From Clostridia bacterium (lineage in GTDB: Bacteria; Bacillota; Clostridia; Christensenellales; HGM11417), in the NCBI GenBank assembly GCA_017407365.1, contig JAFQWR010000232.1, positions 1 to 6,970 on the forward strand: a stretch of DNA of 6,970 nucleotides. Direction: 5' to 3'. The notes beneath the pieces were generated by a model, which had not been told where the DNA came from, ran no database searches, and worked only from the letters and a program-made list of their open reading frames with translations. Position 1 is the first letter of the stretch. Every line of letters starts with the position of its first letter. Positions 1-6,642 of the stretch are shown in pieces. The position numbers were made by a program, and so were the translations under genes.

Positions 1-1
1 C

Positions 2-1828
2 ATGATGAAAAACAAAAAGCAGGCGCTCGACTTCGACCGCAATATGAAGGACGGAGAGATCACCGTAAGACTGCTACGCTACGCAAAGCCGCACACCAAA
101 AGCTTTGTAATCATCGGGCTTCTGATGCTGTTTTCCATTGCACACAGCATCATCTCCCCCATCATGGTGGGATATATCGAAGAGATGATCAAGCAGGACT
201 TTGCCCTGAAAAGCCTGTTCGTTACGGTGGGCGTTTACGTTGTAATTCTGATTGTTTCGCTTATATGCTCTTATGTGCAGGCAATCATCCTGCAACGCAC
301 GGGACAGAAAATTCTTTCCGCCATCCGTGAGGAGCTGTTTGTGCATATCGAAAGCCTTTCGCACAATCAGCTGCACCATATCCCCGTGGGCAAGCTGGTT
401 ACAAGAGTAACCAACGATACCAACGCAATTTCGATGATGTTTACCAATATTCTGGTAAACCTGCTGAAAAACATCTTCATCATACTGGGCGTGCTGGTTG
501 CCATGCTGTGCATCAACTATATGCTCACGCTTATGGTGCTTTGCTTTGTGCCGTTTATCGTGCTGTTTACCGTAATCTTCCGCAAATTCTCCCGCAGAGC
601 ATACCGCAAGGTTAAGGACGGCACCACAGACATCAACACCTTTTTATCTGAAAACCTTTCGGGCATCAAAATTACGCAGGTATTCAACAAGGAAGCGCAT
701 AAAATGGCGCAGTTCAACGAGCGGAACAACCGACTCGGAAAGTGGAAGCAGCAGCAGATATTCGTATTTGGCGTATTCCGCCCCGTGGTATATATGCTGT
801 ATGTATCCTCCGTCCTCTGCCTTTTATATCTTGGCGGCAAGGGCATCATCAACGAGATCAGCTTTTTGGGTCAGACCCTGAACGCAGGCACACTCGTTAC
901 CTTCTATATGTTTATCTCCACCTTCTTTGACCCCATACAAAGCTTGGCAGAGCAGTTCAACTGGCTGCAATCTGCCTTTGCCTCTGCCGAAAAAATCTTC
1001 ACCATTCTGGATATGGAGCCCGAGGTGAAGGACACCGCAGACGCCATAGAGCTGAGCGAGGTGAAGGGCAATATCGAATTCAGAAACGTGTGGTTTGCCT
1101 ACGAGGATGAGGATTGGATATTAAAGGACGTTTCCTTCACGGTGCAGGCAAATCAGACGGTTGCCTTTGTTGGCGCAACGGGCTCGGGCAAAACAACGAT
1201 ACTCAGCCTGCTTTGCCGCAACTACGATATTCAGAAGGGTCAGATTCTTATAGACGGCATCGACATCAAAAAAATCAAAATATCCTCTCTACGCCGCCAT
1301 TTCGGACAGATGCTTCAGGACGTCTTCCTCTTTTCGGGCACCATACGCTCCAACATTCTGCTCAATAAAGAGGGTGTCAGCGATGAGGAAATTATGGAGG
1401 CCTGCCGCTATGTAAACGCCGACCGCTTTATTTCCCGTCTGACAAACGGACTCGACGAGGAGGTCAGAGAGCGCGGCAACAATTTTTCTGCCGGTCAGCG
1501 TCAGCTTCTTTCCTTTGCGCGCACCATCGTGCATAAGCCCTCGGTGATGATTTTAGACGAGGCAACCGCTAACATCGATACCGAAACAGAGCTTCTCATT
1601 CAGGATTCACTCGAAAGAATGATGAGCATCGGCACCATGCTGATTGTAGCCCACAGGCTCTCTACCATACAGCACGCAGACAACATCATTGTGTTGGACC
1701 ACGGCAAAATCATCGAGCAGGGCGATCATTTTACCTTGCTGAAAAACCGCGGAAAATATTACTCTCTCTATCTGCTGCAATACCGCAAGGAACAGCTGTT
1801 AAAAACCGCAAGCGATTCTGAGGGCTGA
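2..1828 (+). CDS. ABC exporter half-transporter (BmrD/YheH-like multidrug type)
   Basis: This is a complete ABC exporter half, with membrane domain and ATPase fused in 608 residues, the usual length. It should sit in the cytoplasmic membrane and use ATP to export lipophilic compounds or drugs; the substrate cannot be read. Six hydrophobic segments lie near residues 35-57, 72-96, 150-171, 173-193, 254-278 and 295-314. The ATPase begins near 358: A-loop Tyr367, Walker A GATGSGKTT (391-399), Q-loop Gln439, signature FSAGQ (495-499), Walker B with Asp519 and catalytic Glu520, H-loop His551. All catalytic residues are intact. The NFSAGQRQ and DEATANID wording resembles BmrD, the catalytically competent subunit of the Bacillus heterodimer BmrCD, so a partner gene just upstream is likely but unseen. 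Two adjacent ATGs (2 and 5) could start it; the ribosome binding site is off the window. Its transcript probably ends at the hairpin at 1966-2000. It could also act as a homodimer or carry lipids or peptides. Confidence 0.93.
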   Translation: MMKNKKQALDFDRNMKDGEITVRLLRYAKPHTKSFVIIGLLMLFSIAHSIISPIMVGYIEEMIKQDFALKSLFVTVGVYVVILIVSLICSYVQAIILQRTGQKILSAIREELFVHIESLSHNQLHHIPVGKLVTRVTNDTNAISMMFTNILVNLLKNIFIILGVLVAMLCINYMLTLMVLCFVPFIVLFTVIFRKFSRRAYRKVKDGTTDINTFLSENLSGIKITQVFNKEAHKMAQFNERNNRLGKWKQQQIFVFGVFRPVVYMLYVSSVLCLLYLGGKGIINEISFLGQTLNAGTLVTFYMFISTFFDPIQSLAEQFNWLQSAFASAEKIFTILDMEPEVKDTADAIELSEVKGNIEFRNVWFAYEDEDWILKDVSFTVQANQTVAFVGATGSGKTTILSLLCRNYDIQKGQILIDGIDIKKIKISSLRRHFGQMLQDVFLFSGTIRSNILLNKEGVSDEEIMEACRYVNADRFISRLTNGLDEEVRERGNNFSAGQRQLLSFARTIVHKPSVMILDEATANIDTETELLIQDSLERMMSIGTMLIVAHRLSTIQHADNIIVLDHGKIIEQGDHFTLLKNRGKYYSLYLLQYRKEQLLKTASDSEG

Positions 1829-1880
1829 AAACGCCCAATTTTAAGGCAAAACCTTGCTTCCTTACGCCAAGTCATAACCT

Positions 1881-1913
1881 CGCTACCCGCAGAAATCCAA
1901 CTATCGGATAGCG
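1881..1913. other. Imperfect inverted repeat in intergenic gap
   Basis: The arms CGCTACCCG (1881-1889) and CGGATAGCG (1905-1913) pair over nine positions with one C-A mismatch, around a 15-base loop. TAGCG occurs again at 1916-1920. It lies in the untranslated stretch between the ABC gene and its terminator. It has no T-run, so it is not an intrinsic terminator itself. It may be an mRNA 3'-end structure or chance; nothing else supports a function. Confidence 0.25.
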
Positions 1914-1965
1914 CTTAGCGACAGACATAAGCATGGCGCAAAGCACCTGCCAAACAACAGCATAC

Positions 1966-2000
1966 GGGCTGACCGAGAAAAATCGGTCAGCCCCTTTTTT
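1966..2000 (+). terminator. Intrinsic terminator of the ABC transporter transcript
   Basis: A perfect 11-base-pair stem, GGGCTGACCGA (1966-1976) with TCGGTCAGCCC (1983-1993), closes a six-base GAAAAA loop and is followed by one C and six Ts (1995-2000). The T-run is on the + strand, so it serves the ABC gene, which ends 137 bases upstream. There is no matching A-run left of the stem, so it should not work well for the opposite strand. Confidence 0.92.
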
Positions 2001-2055
2001 ATGCATAGGCTATAAAAAGCAGTTCCCGTAAAAGCCGCATCTTGGTCTTTATTGA

Positions 2056-2090
2056 TAAAACAAAAGCGCAAAGCTTTTTTGCTCTGCGCC
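2056..2090 (-). terminator. Intrinsic terminator of the minus-strand operon
   Basis: Read on the - strand, GCGCAGAGC (2089-2081) pairs with GCTTTGCGC (2074-2066) over nine positions, with one G-U pair, around an AAAAAA loop. The T-rich tail TTTTGTTTTA follows (2065-2056). It begins directly after the stop codon of the metallopeptidase gene at 2091-2093, so it closes the whole leftward gene block. It lies only 55 bases from the + strand terminator, giving a back-to-back pair between convergent genes. Confidence 0.88.
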
Positions 2091-2831
2091 TTATGGCTTT
2101 TGCTTTCGTTTTGACTGACTGCGTCCTCTTTTGTTTGCAGTCTCTCTCCTTCGCTTCTGCCCACCGTACAGCCGCGGAAAGCCGGAGTATTCCTTCAGCT
2201 GCTTTTTGCATTTTTCCATATCGGGGCAATAGCTTCTGACAACCTGCCAGAATTTTTTGCTGTGGTTGAATACACGTAAATGCGCAAGCTCATGACAGAT
2301 GACGTAATCGATCAGCTCTGTGGGAAGCATCACAAGCAGGGTACTGAGTTTAATCTCGCCCGTGCTTGTGCAGGCACCCCAACGGGAGCGGTACAGCCTG
2401 ACCGAGCATTGCCTTGGCGGTGTAATTTTCAGTCTTGCGCATATCTCCCGCAAGCGCTGTGGCAAAAAGGCACGTGCCTCATTCGCTATCAGCATAAGCG
2501 CATCCTTTTGTGCACTGCCTTCCCTCAGCGAAACGAAGCCTGCATTAAGGCTTGCGCTTTCTCCTATTGTAACGGGGTAATCCACGCCGTACAGACAAAA
2601 CAGCCGAAAGGCGTCTATTTCGCCGAGTCTGTTGCCCTTGGCTTGCTGTATCCGGTATCTGCCAAGCAGGTCTGTCCGGTGCTTTTGCACGTATGTAAGC
2701 GCAAGCTCCTGCGTGCAGCTCAGGGGCACACGCAAGAATACACCCTTAACCGTTACCACCGACGATATACGCGTGCGCCTGCCCCTACAAAGATACACGG
2801 GCATATCGCGGTAGACAAAATCACAGTTCAA
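2091..2831 (-). CDS. YgjP-like zinc metallopeptidase (SprT/M48-like, DUF45)
   Basis: This is a predicted cytoplasmic zinc-dependent peptidase of the YgjP family, 246 residues; no signal peptide or membrane segment is seen. The zinc motif HELAH is at residues 180-184 with Glu181 as catalytic base. The likely third ligand is His190 in FNHSKKFW, the spacing typical of the family. The family block SRWGACTSTGEIKLS (149-163) precedes it. The substrate of these proteins is not well established. It is the last gene of the leftward operon and overlaps the end of thiI by 11 bases. The start is uncertain: the longest form uses TTG at 2831 and has no clear ribosome binding site, while an in-frame ATG at 2804 (residue 10, MPVYLCRG) also fits the family's N-terminus. 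An in-frame stop lies just upstream, so no longer form is possible. The last 22 residues (225-246) are almost all Lys, Arg, Gln, Ser and similar polar residues, an unusual basic tail. Confidence 0.88.
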   Translation of the reverse strand: MNCDFVYRDMPVYLCRGRRTRISSVVTVKGVFLRVPLSCTQELALTYVQKHRTDLLGRYRIQQAKGNRLGEIDAFRLFCLYGVDYPVTIGESASLNAGFVSLREGSAQKDALMLIANEARAFLPQRLREICARLKITPPRQCSVRLYRSRWGACTSTGEIKLSTLLVMLPTELIDYVICHELAHLRVFNHSKKFWQVVRSYCPDMEKCKKQLKEYSGFPRLYGGQKRRRETANKRGRSQSKRKQKP

Positions 2832-3972
2832 CGATTTCGAGCGTTGCGTAGGCGCGCTCTAAAAGACCTTCTACATCCAAGCGGCTTTCCTGACGGAGCG
2901 CCTCCTCAATTCTCGGTCTGATTACGGGGTTTTTAGGCAAGAACAGCGTACAGCAATCCTCATACGGACGGATGGAGATTTCGTAAGTGCCGATTTTTTT
3001 TGCAGTTTCGGTAATGTCTATTTTATCTATTGCAATCAAAGGACGAAGCACGGGGATATCAGTGACGGAGTTGGTCACGTTGATGCTTTCTACCGTCTGA
3101 CTGGCAACCTGTGCAAGGCTTTCGCCCGTTAATATTGCCTGCAAGCCGTTTTCTCTTGCCAGCCTGCAGCTGAGCTTCATCATAAAGCGACGCAACAGGG
3201 TAATCATAAAGGATTCCTGACAGCTTTCGTGTATGCTCTGCTGAATCTCCGTGACGGAAATGCAGTAGAGCTTCAATCTGCCGCCCGTATAGTTTTTCAG
3301 CACGGAGGCAAGCTCCTCTACCTTTTCCCTTGCCATCTGGCTGGTGTAGGGATAGCTGTGGAAATGCACAGCCTCTACCGTCATACCGCGCTTTGCCATC
3401 ATGTAGCCTGCAACAGGGCTGTCGATACCGCCCGAAAGAAGCAGAAGGCCCTTGCCCGACGTTCCGTAGGGCATACCGCGCTCGCAGGGGACGGTCTGCG
3501 AATAGAGATAGGTGCAGCCGTCTTCCCGCACGTCTACCTGCACGTTGCAATCGGGATTATGCAAATCAACGGTAGCCTCAGGGCTTTTGCTTAAAATATA
3601 TCCGCCCACCTCTCTTGCAATCTGCATGGACGAAAGGGGAAACCTTTTATCTGCACGGTTGACGGAAACGCGGAATCTGGGCGCAGAAAGCAGGGTAAGC
3701 GCTGTTTCGCAAATCACCTGCATATCCGTTTCTACCTGCACGGCAGGGCTTAAAGAATGCAAGCCAAACACCCTTTGCGCGCGGAAAATCAGCTCGTTCT
3801 CCTCGGCGGGGTCGTAGTTTTTAATCAGAATGCGGCTCTGAATGCGCTCTACATCGCAAGCGATATCCGCAACTGCATTTTTGACGTTTTCAAACAATAC
3901 ACGCTCAAAGTATCCTCGGTTAGAGCCCTTCAAAAACAGCTCGCCAAGGCGCAGCATCAATAATTTTTGCAC
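2821..3972 (-). CDS. thiI: tRNA 4-thiouridine synthetase ThiI (no rhodanese domain)
   Basis: ThiI adenylates U8 of tRNA and replaces its oxygen with sulfur to make 4-thiouridine; in some bacteria it also supplies sulfur for the thiamine thiazole. The 383 residues run: ferredoxin-like N-terminus (about 1-60), THUMP tRNA-binding domain (about 60-165), and PP-loop ATPase domain with LLLLSGGIDSP (SGGIDS at 180-185). The sulfur-carrying cysteine is probably Cys340 of YEDCCTLF, matching Cys344 of the E. coli enzyme; Cys341 is next to it. The protein stops where E. coli ThiI continues into its rhodanese domain, so it belongs to the short form known from Bacillus, which takes sulfur from a dedicated cysteine desulfurase. 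Just such a gene lies 18 bases upstream. Translation starts at GTG (3972), set by an AGGGAGG site 8 bases before it; the next in-frame ATG (residue 6) is too far from that site. The thiamine role is not indicated by any neighbour. Confidence 0.95.
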   Translation of the reverse strand: MQKLLMLRLGELFLKGSNRGYFERVLFENVKNAVADIACDVERIQSRILIKNYDPAEENELIFRAQRVFGLHSLSPAVQVETDMQVICETALTLLSAPRFRVSVNRADKRFPLSSMQIAREVGGYILSKSPEATVDLHNPDCNVQVDVREDGCTYLYSQTVPCERGMPYGTSGKGLLLLSGGIDSPVAGYMMAKRGMTVEAVHFHSYPYTSQMAREKVEELASVLKNYTGGRLKLYCISVTEIQQSIHESCQESFMITLLRRFMMKLSCRLARENGLQAILTGESLAQVASQTVESINVTNSVTDIPVLRPLIAIDKIDITETAKKIGTYEISIRPYEDCCTLFLPKNPVIRPRIEEALRQESRLDVEGLLERAYATLEIVEL

Positions 3973-3980
3973 AAAAAAAT

Positions 3981-3987
3981 CCTCCCT
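3981..3987 (-). promoter_or_regulatory. Ribosome binding site deciding the GTG start of thiI
   Basis: On the - strand AGGGAGG stands 8 bases before GTG at 3972 and within the short gap after the desulfurase stop codon (3991-3993). The spacing is optimal for GTG and too long for the ATG five codons later, so it fixes the non-ATG start. Confidence 0.8.
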
Positions 3988-3990
3988 TCG

Positions 3991-5112
3991 CTACATACGG
4001 CGAAGCAATTTTACCTTTTCTGTAAACAGTGCGCTTGCTTTATCTACCTCTTCCTCTGTGTTCATCACAGAAAAGCTGATACGCACCGTTCCCTCTGCAT
4101 ATTCCCCGGGAATACGAAGCGCAAGCGCCGTGCGTGAGGTCTTTGCCCGTGAGGAGCAAGCAGAGCCTCTGCCGATATAAACGCCCTCTGCCGAAAGCAC
4201 CTGTTGCAGAATTTCTGCCTTGACGCCCTTGACACCAAAGCTCAGCACGTGCGGAGCGGCTTCCTCTATATTGCCGTACAGCATAATATCCGAAAGCCCT
4301 CCCGAAACAGCATGGAAGAAGCGTTTTTTCAGCTCTGAAACCCTTTGCATTGCGGCAAGGTCAATCTTTTGGCAGGCGAGAGCAAAGCCCATGATGGCAG
4401 GCAGATTTTCCGTACCGGGGCGAAGCCCCATCTCCTGACCGCCACCCACAAGATGCGGCTTTAAGTGCACACCGTTTTTTACATACAGCGCACCCACGCC
4501 TCTGCCGCCGTGAATTTTATGCGAGCTGACAGAGTATAAATCCACACCCATAGCATGCACGTTTACAGGAACCTTACCAAGCGCCTGCACACCGTCTGCA
4601 TGAAAAAGAGCATTGGGCGCCTTGCTTTTAACCAGGCGGCAAAGTGCGGCAATGTCGTTTACCGCACCCATCTCGTTGTTGACGTGCATCACCGAAATGA
4701 GAGAAACCGCAGGCGTCAGCAAGGAAAGCAACGCATCTCCGTCTACCCTTCCGTCTGCCTGTAATGGCAGAAAATGCACCGTTTGCCCTTGGTTTTTTAA
4801 CGCCGTAAAGCATTCGTATACCGCAGGGTGCTCGTAAGCTGAGCAAATCAGAACGCCCTTTTTGTTTTTGTTGCCGCCAAACACGGCGATATTATCTGCC
4901 TCCGTGCCCGATGCGGTAAAATATATTTCCTTTTCTGCCGCTCCCATTGCCCTTGCAACCGTTTTTCTTGCCTCGGCAAGCCTTTTGGATGCGGCAATGG
5001 CAGGAGCATACGTTGCCGAGGGATTATACCAACCCCCGTCTGCTTCCTTTTTTATCAGCTCCGTCACCTCGCCATAGGGCGCGGTGGTAGCACAGTTATC
5101 CAGATAAATCAT
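3991..5112 (-). CDS. Class V cysteine desulfurase (NifS/IscS family, NifZ-like)
   Basis: This is a PLP enzyme that takes sulfur from L-cysteine, leaving alanine, and holds it as a persulfide on an active-site cysteine. The 373 residues are of usual length. Visible markers are the N-terminal YLDNCATT (3-10), ASGTEADN (67-74), His95 in YEHPAV (ring stacking on PLP), HVNNEMG (143-149), HADGVQ with Asp173 and Gln176, the PLP lysine Lys199 in SSHKIHGG, and RPGTEN (231-236). The persulfide carrier is Cys319 in GSACSS. No iron-sulfur scaffold gene (iscU/sufU) is near, whereas thiI follows at 18 bases. By analogy with Bacillus NifZ, its main job is probably sulfur supply to ThiI; a general iron-sulfur role is not excluded. 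Its ATG overlaps the stop of the upstream membrane protein gene as ATGA, and there is no clear ribosome binding site, so translation is probably coupled. Confidence 0.94.
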   Translation of the reverse strand: MIYLDNCATTAPYGEVTELIKKEADGGWYNPSATYAPAIAASKRLAEARKTVARAMGAAEKEIYFTASGTEADNIAVFGGNKNKKGVLICSAYEHPAVYECFTALKNQGQTVHFLPLQADGRVDGDALLSLLTPAVSLISVMHVNNEMGAVNDIAALCRLVKSKAPNALFHADGVQALGKVPVNVHAMGVDLYSVSSHKIHGGRGVGALYVKNGVHLKPHLVGGGQEMGLRPGTENLPAIMGFALACQKIDLAAMQRVSELKKRFFHAVSGGLSDIMLYGNIEEAAPHVLSFGVKGVKAEILQQVLSAEGVYIGRGSACSSRAKTSRTALALRIPGEYAEGTVRISFSVMNTEEEVDKASALFTEKVKLLRRM

Positions 5113-5702
5113 CTTCTTTTCAGCACCTGACGGGCATTACGCATAATGCAGATACGCATTACATCGCTCGGCTCAATAATCAGCAGGGTTTTGCTGCCGT
5201 TTTTTGTAAAGAACAAATAGGTAAGCTTTGCTTCCTCGTTCAAGGCGTTGGGAGTAGCCACAATTTTTTTGACGCCCTGCATCGTTTCGTAGCGGCTGAA
5301 GGATTCGTCGTCTACGTCACCCATATCCTCAATGTCCTTGCAGAATACCTCAAGCATAAATTTACGGCGGGAATTGTTGATTACCCTTGCAATGCGCAGG
5401 CTATCGGTTACAAACGTATAGTCGTATTCGCAAAACTGCTTCTGCTTTAATCTGCCAAGCAGCCATGCCGCTACAAAAAAGATCACAGCAAAAACAAGCC
5501 AGATGGCAAGCTGAATGAGGTAATCCTTCAAAACAAACTTTCCTTCCTCTACCGAAAGGAACTGAGAAAAGAACATCACAAGCAAAAAGAAAGCGCCGCC
5601 AAGCCCACAAAGCACCTGCATTACGGTAAGAAGCACAGAACGCTTTTTTGCTTTACCCGGTGTGGTATCGCTCACCTTTTCTTCCAAATAGATATCTGCC
5701 AT
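5109..5702 (-). CDS. Two-TM membrane protein of unknown function
   Basis: I do not recognise this 197-residue protein with certainty. It has a short polar N-terminus (1-22), two hydrophobic segments (about 23-48 and 62-83) joined by a short charged loop, and a soluble C-terminal part of about 110 residues that alternates strand-like and charged stretches (YDYTFV, LRIARVINN, KFMLEVF, KLTYLFFT, KTLLIIEP). This would suit a small beta-rich domain, possibly PH-like, held at the inner face of the membrane. It resembles small uncharacterised membrane proteins of Clostridia (possibly DUF6106), which I cannot verify. The start is firm: ATG at 5702 has an AGGAG site 7 bases upstream. The stop overlaps the desulfurase start as ATGA, and miaA ends 22 bases upstream, so it is co-expressed with tRNA modification and sulfur genes. 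It has no cysteine motif or catalytic signature that would tie it to sulfur chemistry. Confidence 0.85.
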   Translation of the reverse strand: MADIYLEEKVSDTTPGKAKKRSVLLTVMQVLCGLGGAFFLLVMFFSQFLSVEEGKFVLKDYLIQLAIWLVFAVIFFVAAWLLGRLKQKQFCEYDYTFVTDSLRIARVINNSRRKFMLEVFCKDIEDMGDVDDESFSRYETMQGVKKIVATPNALNEEAKLTYLFFTKNGSKTLLIIEPSDVMRICIMRNARQVLKRR

Positions 5703-5709
5703 AAAACAA

Positions 5710-5714
5710 CTCCT
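5710..5714 (-). promoter_or_regulatory. Ribosome binding site of the unknown membrane protein
   Basis: On the - strand AGGAG lies 7 bases before the ATG at 5702, inside the 22-base gap after miaA. It confirms this start, and shows that this gene can recruit ribosomes itself, unlike its overlapping neighbours. Confidence 0.8.
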
Positions 5715-5724
5715 GATATTTTGA

Positions 5725-6642
5725 TTAAACGCCCGTAAAGGCGCGGTATTCCTCTGTTAAGCGCTGTACGGTGTCTGACGAAAGCTCCATAAACGTTGCA
5801 TTTTGAAAGCCTCTGAAAAACGTCATCTGGCGCTTTGCATAGTTGCGACTGCGTTTTTTGATGAGTGCAACAGCCTCCTCTAACGAGGCTTTTCCGTCGA
5901 TGACCTCATACAGCTCCTTATAGCCAATCGCCTGCATAGAGGACGCCGTGCTTAAAACACCCTGCTCCTTCAATGCAAGCACCTCCTGCCAAAGCCCATC
6001 GCGCATCATCATATCCACACGCTCGTCAATGCGACGGTACAGCTCCTCTCGGGGACGGGTCAAAACAATCAGCCTGTATTCGTAGCGCGGAGCAGCCTGA
6101 TGCGCCTGCTCTCCCTCTGACTTCCTCTTGCCCGTGCAACGGAAAATTTCGATGGCTCTGATAACCCGACGCACGTCGTTGGGGTGCAGCTTCTGCGCAG
6201 AGGCAGGATCAATTTCCGCAAGCATCCCATGCAGAGCCTCTGCCCCCAGCGTATCCGCCACCGATTGAAGCTCCGCCCGAAGCACAGGATCATCCGCTGT
6301 GTTGGCAAACGCATAGGGATATAAAATCGCATTGATATACAGCCCCGTGCCGCCCGTTACAATGGGCGTTTTATCTGCAAAATGCTCCTTTACCGTACGG
6401 TCAAAATCCTGCACGTAGGCGGCTGTGCTATACGCCGTGTCGGGATGCAGATAATCGATGAGATAGTGCGGCACAAGCGCTCTTTCCTCTTGCGTGGGCT
6501 TTGCCGTGCCGATATCCATACCGCGGTAAATCTGCATGGAATCGCAGGAAATGATACCCGTATCAAATGCTTTTGCAAGGGTAAGTGCGCTTTCGCTTTT
6601 TCCCACAGCCGTTGGGCCGGTTACGATGAACAGCTTACTCAT
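5725..6642 (-). CDS. miaA: tRNA dimethylallyltransferase MiaA
   Basis: MiaA transfers the dimethylallyl group of DMAPP to N6 of A37, next to the anticodon of tRNAs reading UNN codons, giving i6A, the substrate for later methylthiolation by MiaB. The protein is complete at 305 residues, the normal length. Markers in order: P-loop GPTAVGKS (9-16), SCDSMQIYRGMDIGTAKPT (32-50) with the likely general base Asp34, VTGGTGLYINAILY (95-108), NDVRRVIRAIEI (155-166), SSMQAIGYKEL (234-244), and the tRNA-binding RNYAKRQMTFFR (266-277). Its ATG overlaps the mutL stop as ATGA; the nearest purine-rich site is about 14 bases away, so translation is probably coupled to mutL. The mutL-miaA order is common in bacteria, but hfq, often next, is absent here. 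Confidence 0.97.
   Translation of the reverse strand: MSKLFIVTGPTAVGKSESALTLAKAFDTGIISCDSMQIYRGMDIGTAKPTQEERALVPHYLIDYLHPDTAYSTAAYVQDFDRTVKEHFADKTPIVTGGTGLYINAILYPYAFANTADDPVLRAELQSVADTLGAEALHGMLAEIDPASAQKLHPNDVRRVIRAIEIFRCTGKRKSEGEQAHQAAPRYEYRLIVLTRPREELYRRIDERVDMMMRDGLWQEVLALKEQGVLSTASSMQAIGYKELYEVIDGKASLEEAVALIKKRSRNYAKRQMTFFRGFQNATFMELSSDTVQRLTEEYRAFTGV

Noticed and set aside
1822..1842. Small GGGC/GCCC hairpin over the ABC gene's stop codon followed by AATTTT
   Set aside because: A four-base-pair stem with a poor T-run is too weak for a terminator, and a much better one follows at 1966-2000.
1901..2229. Short - strand open frames across the intergenic gap
   Set aside because: They run through both terminator hairpins or the 3' end of the peptidase gene in another frame and have no recognisable protein features.
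2280..2921. A 213-codon + strand open frame opposite the peptidase and the end of thiI
   Set aside because: It lies antisense to two well-supported genes, shows no family motif and no ribosome binding site, and its composition is that of a reverse-strand shadow.
5109..5724. hfq expected downstream of miaA
   Set aside because: The gene here is a 197-residue protein with two membrane segments, not the small soluble Sm-like Hfq.
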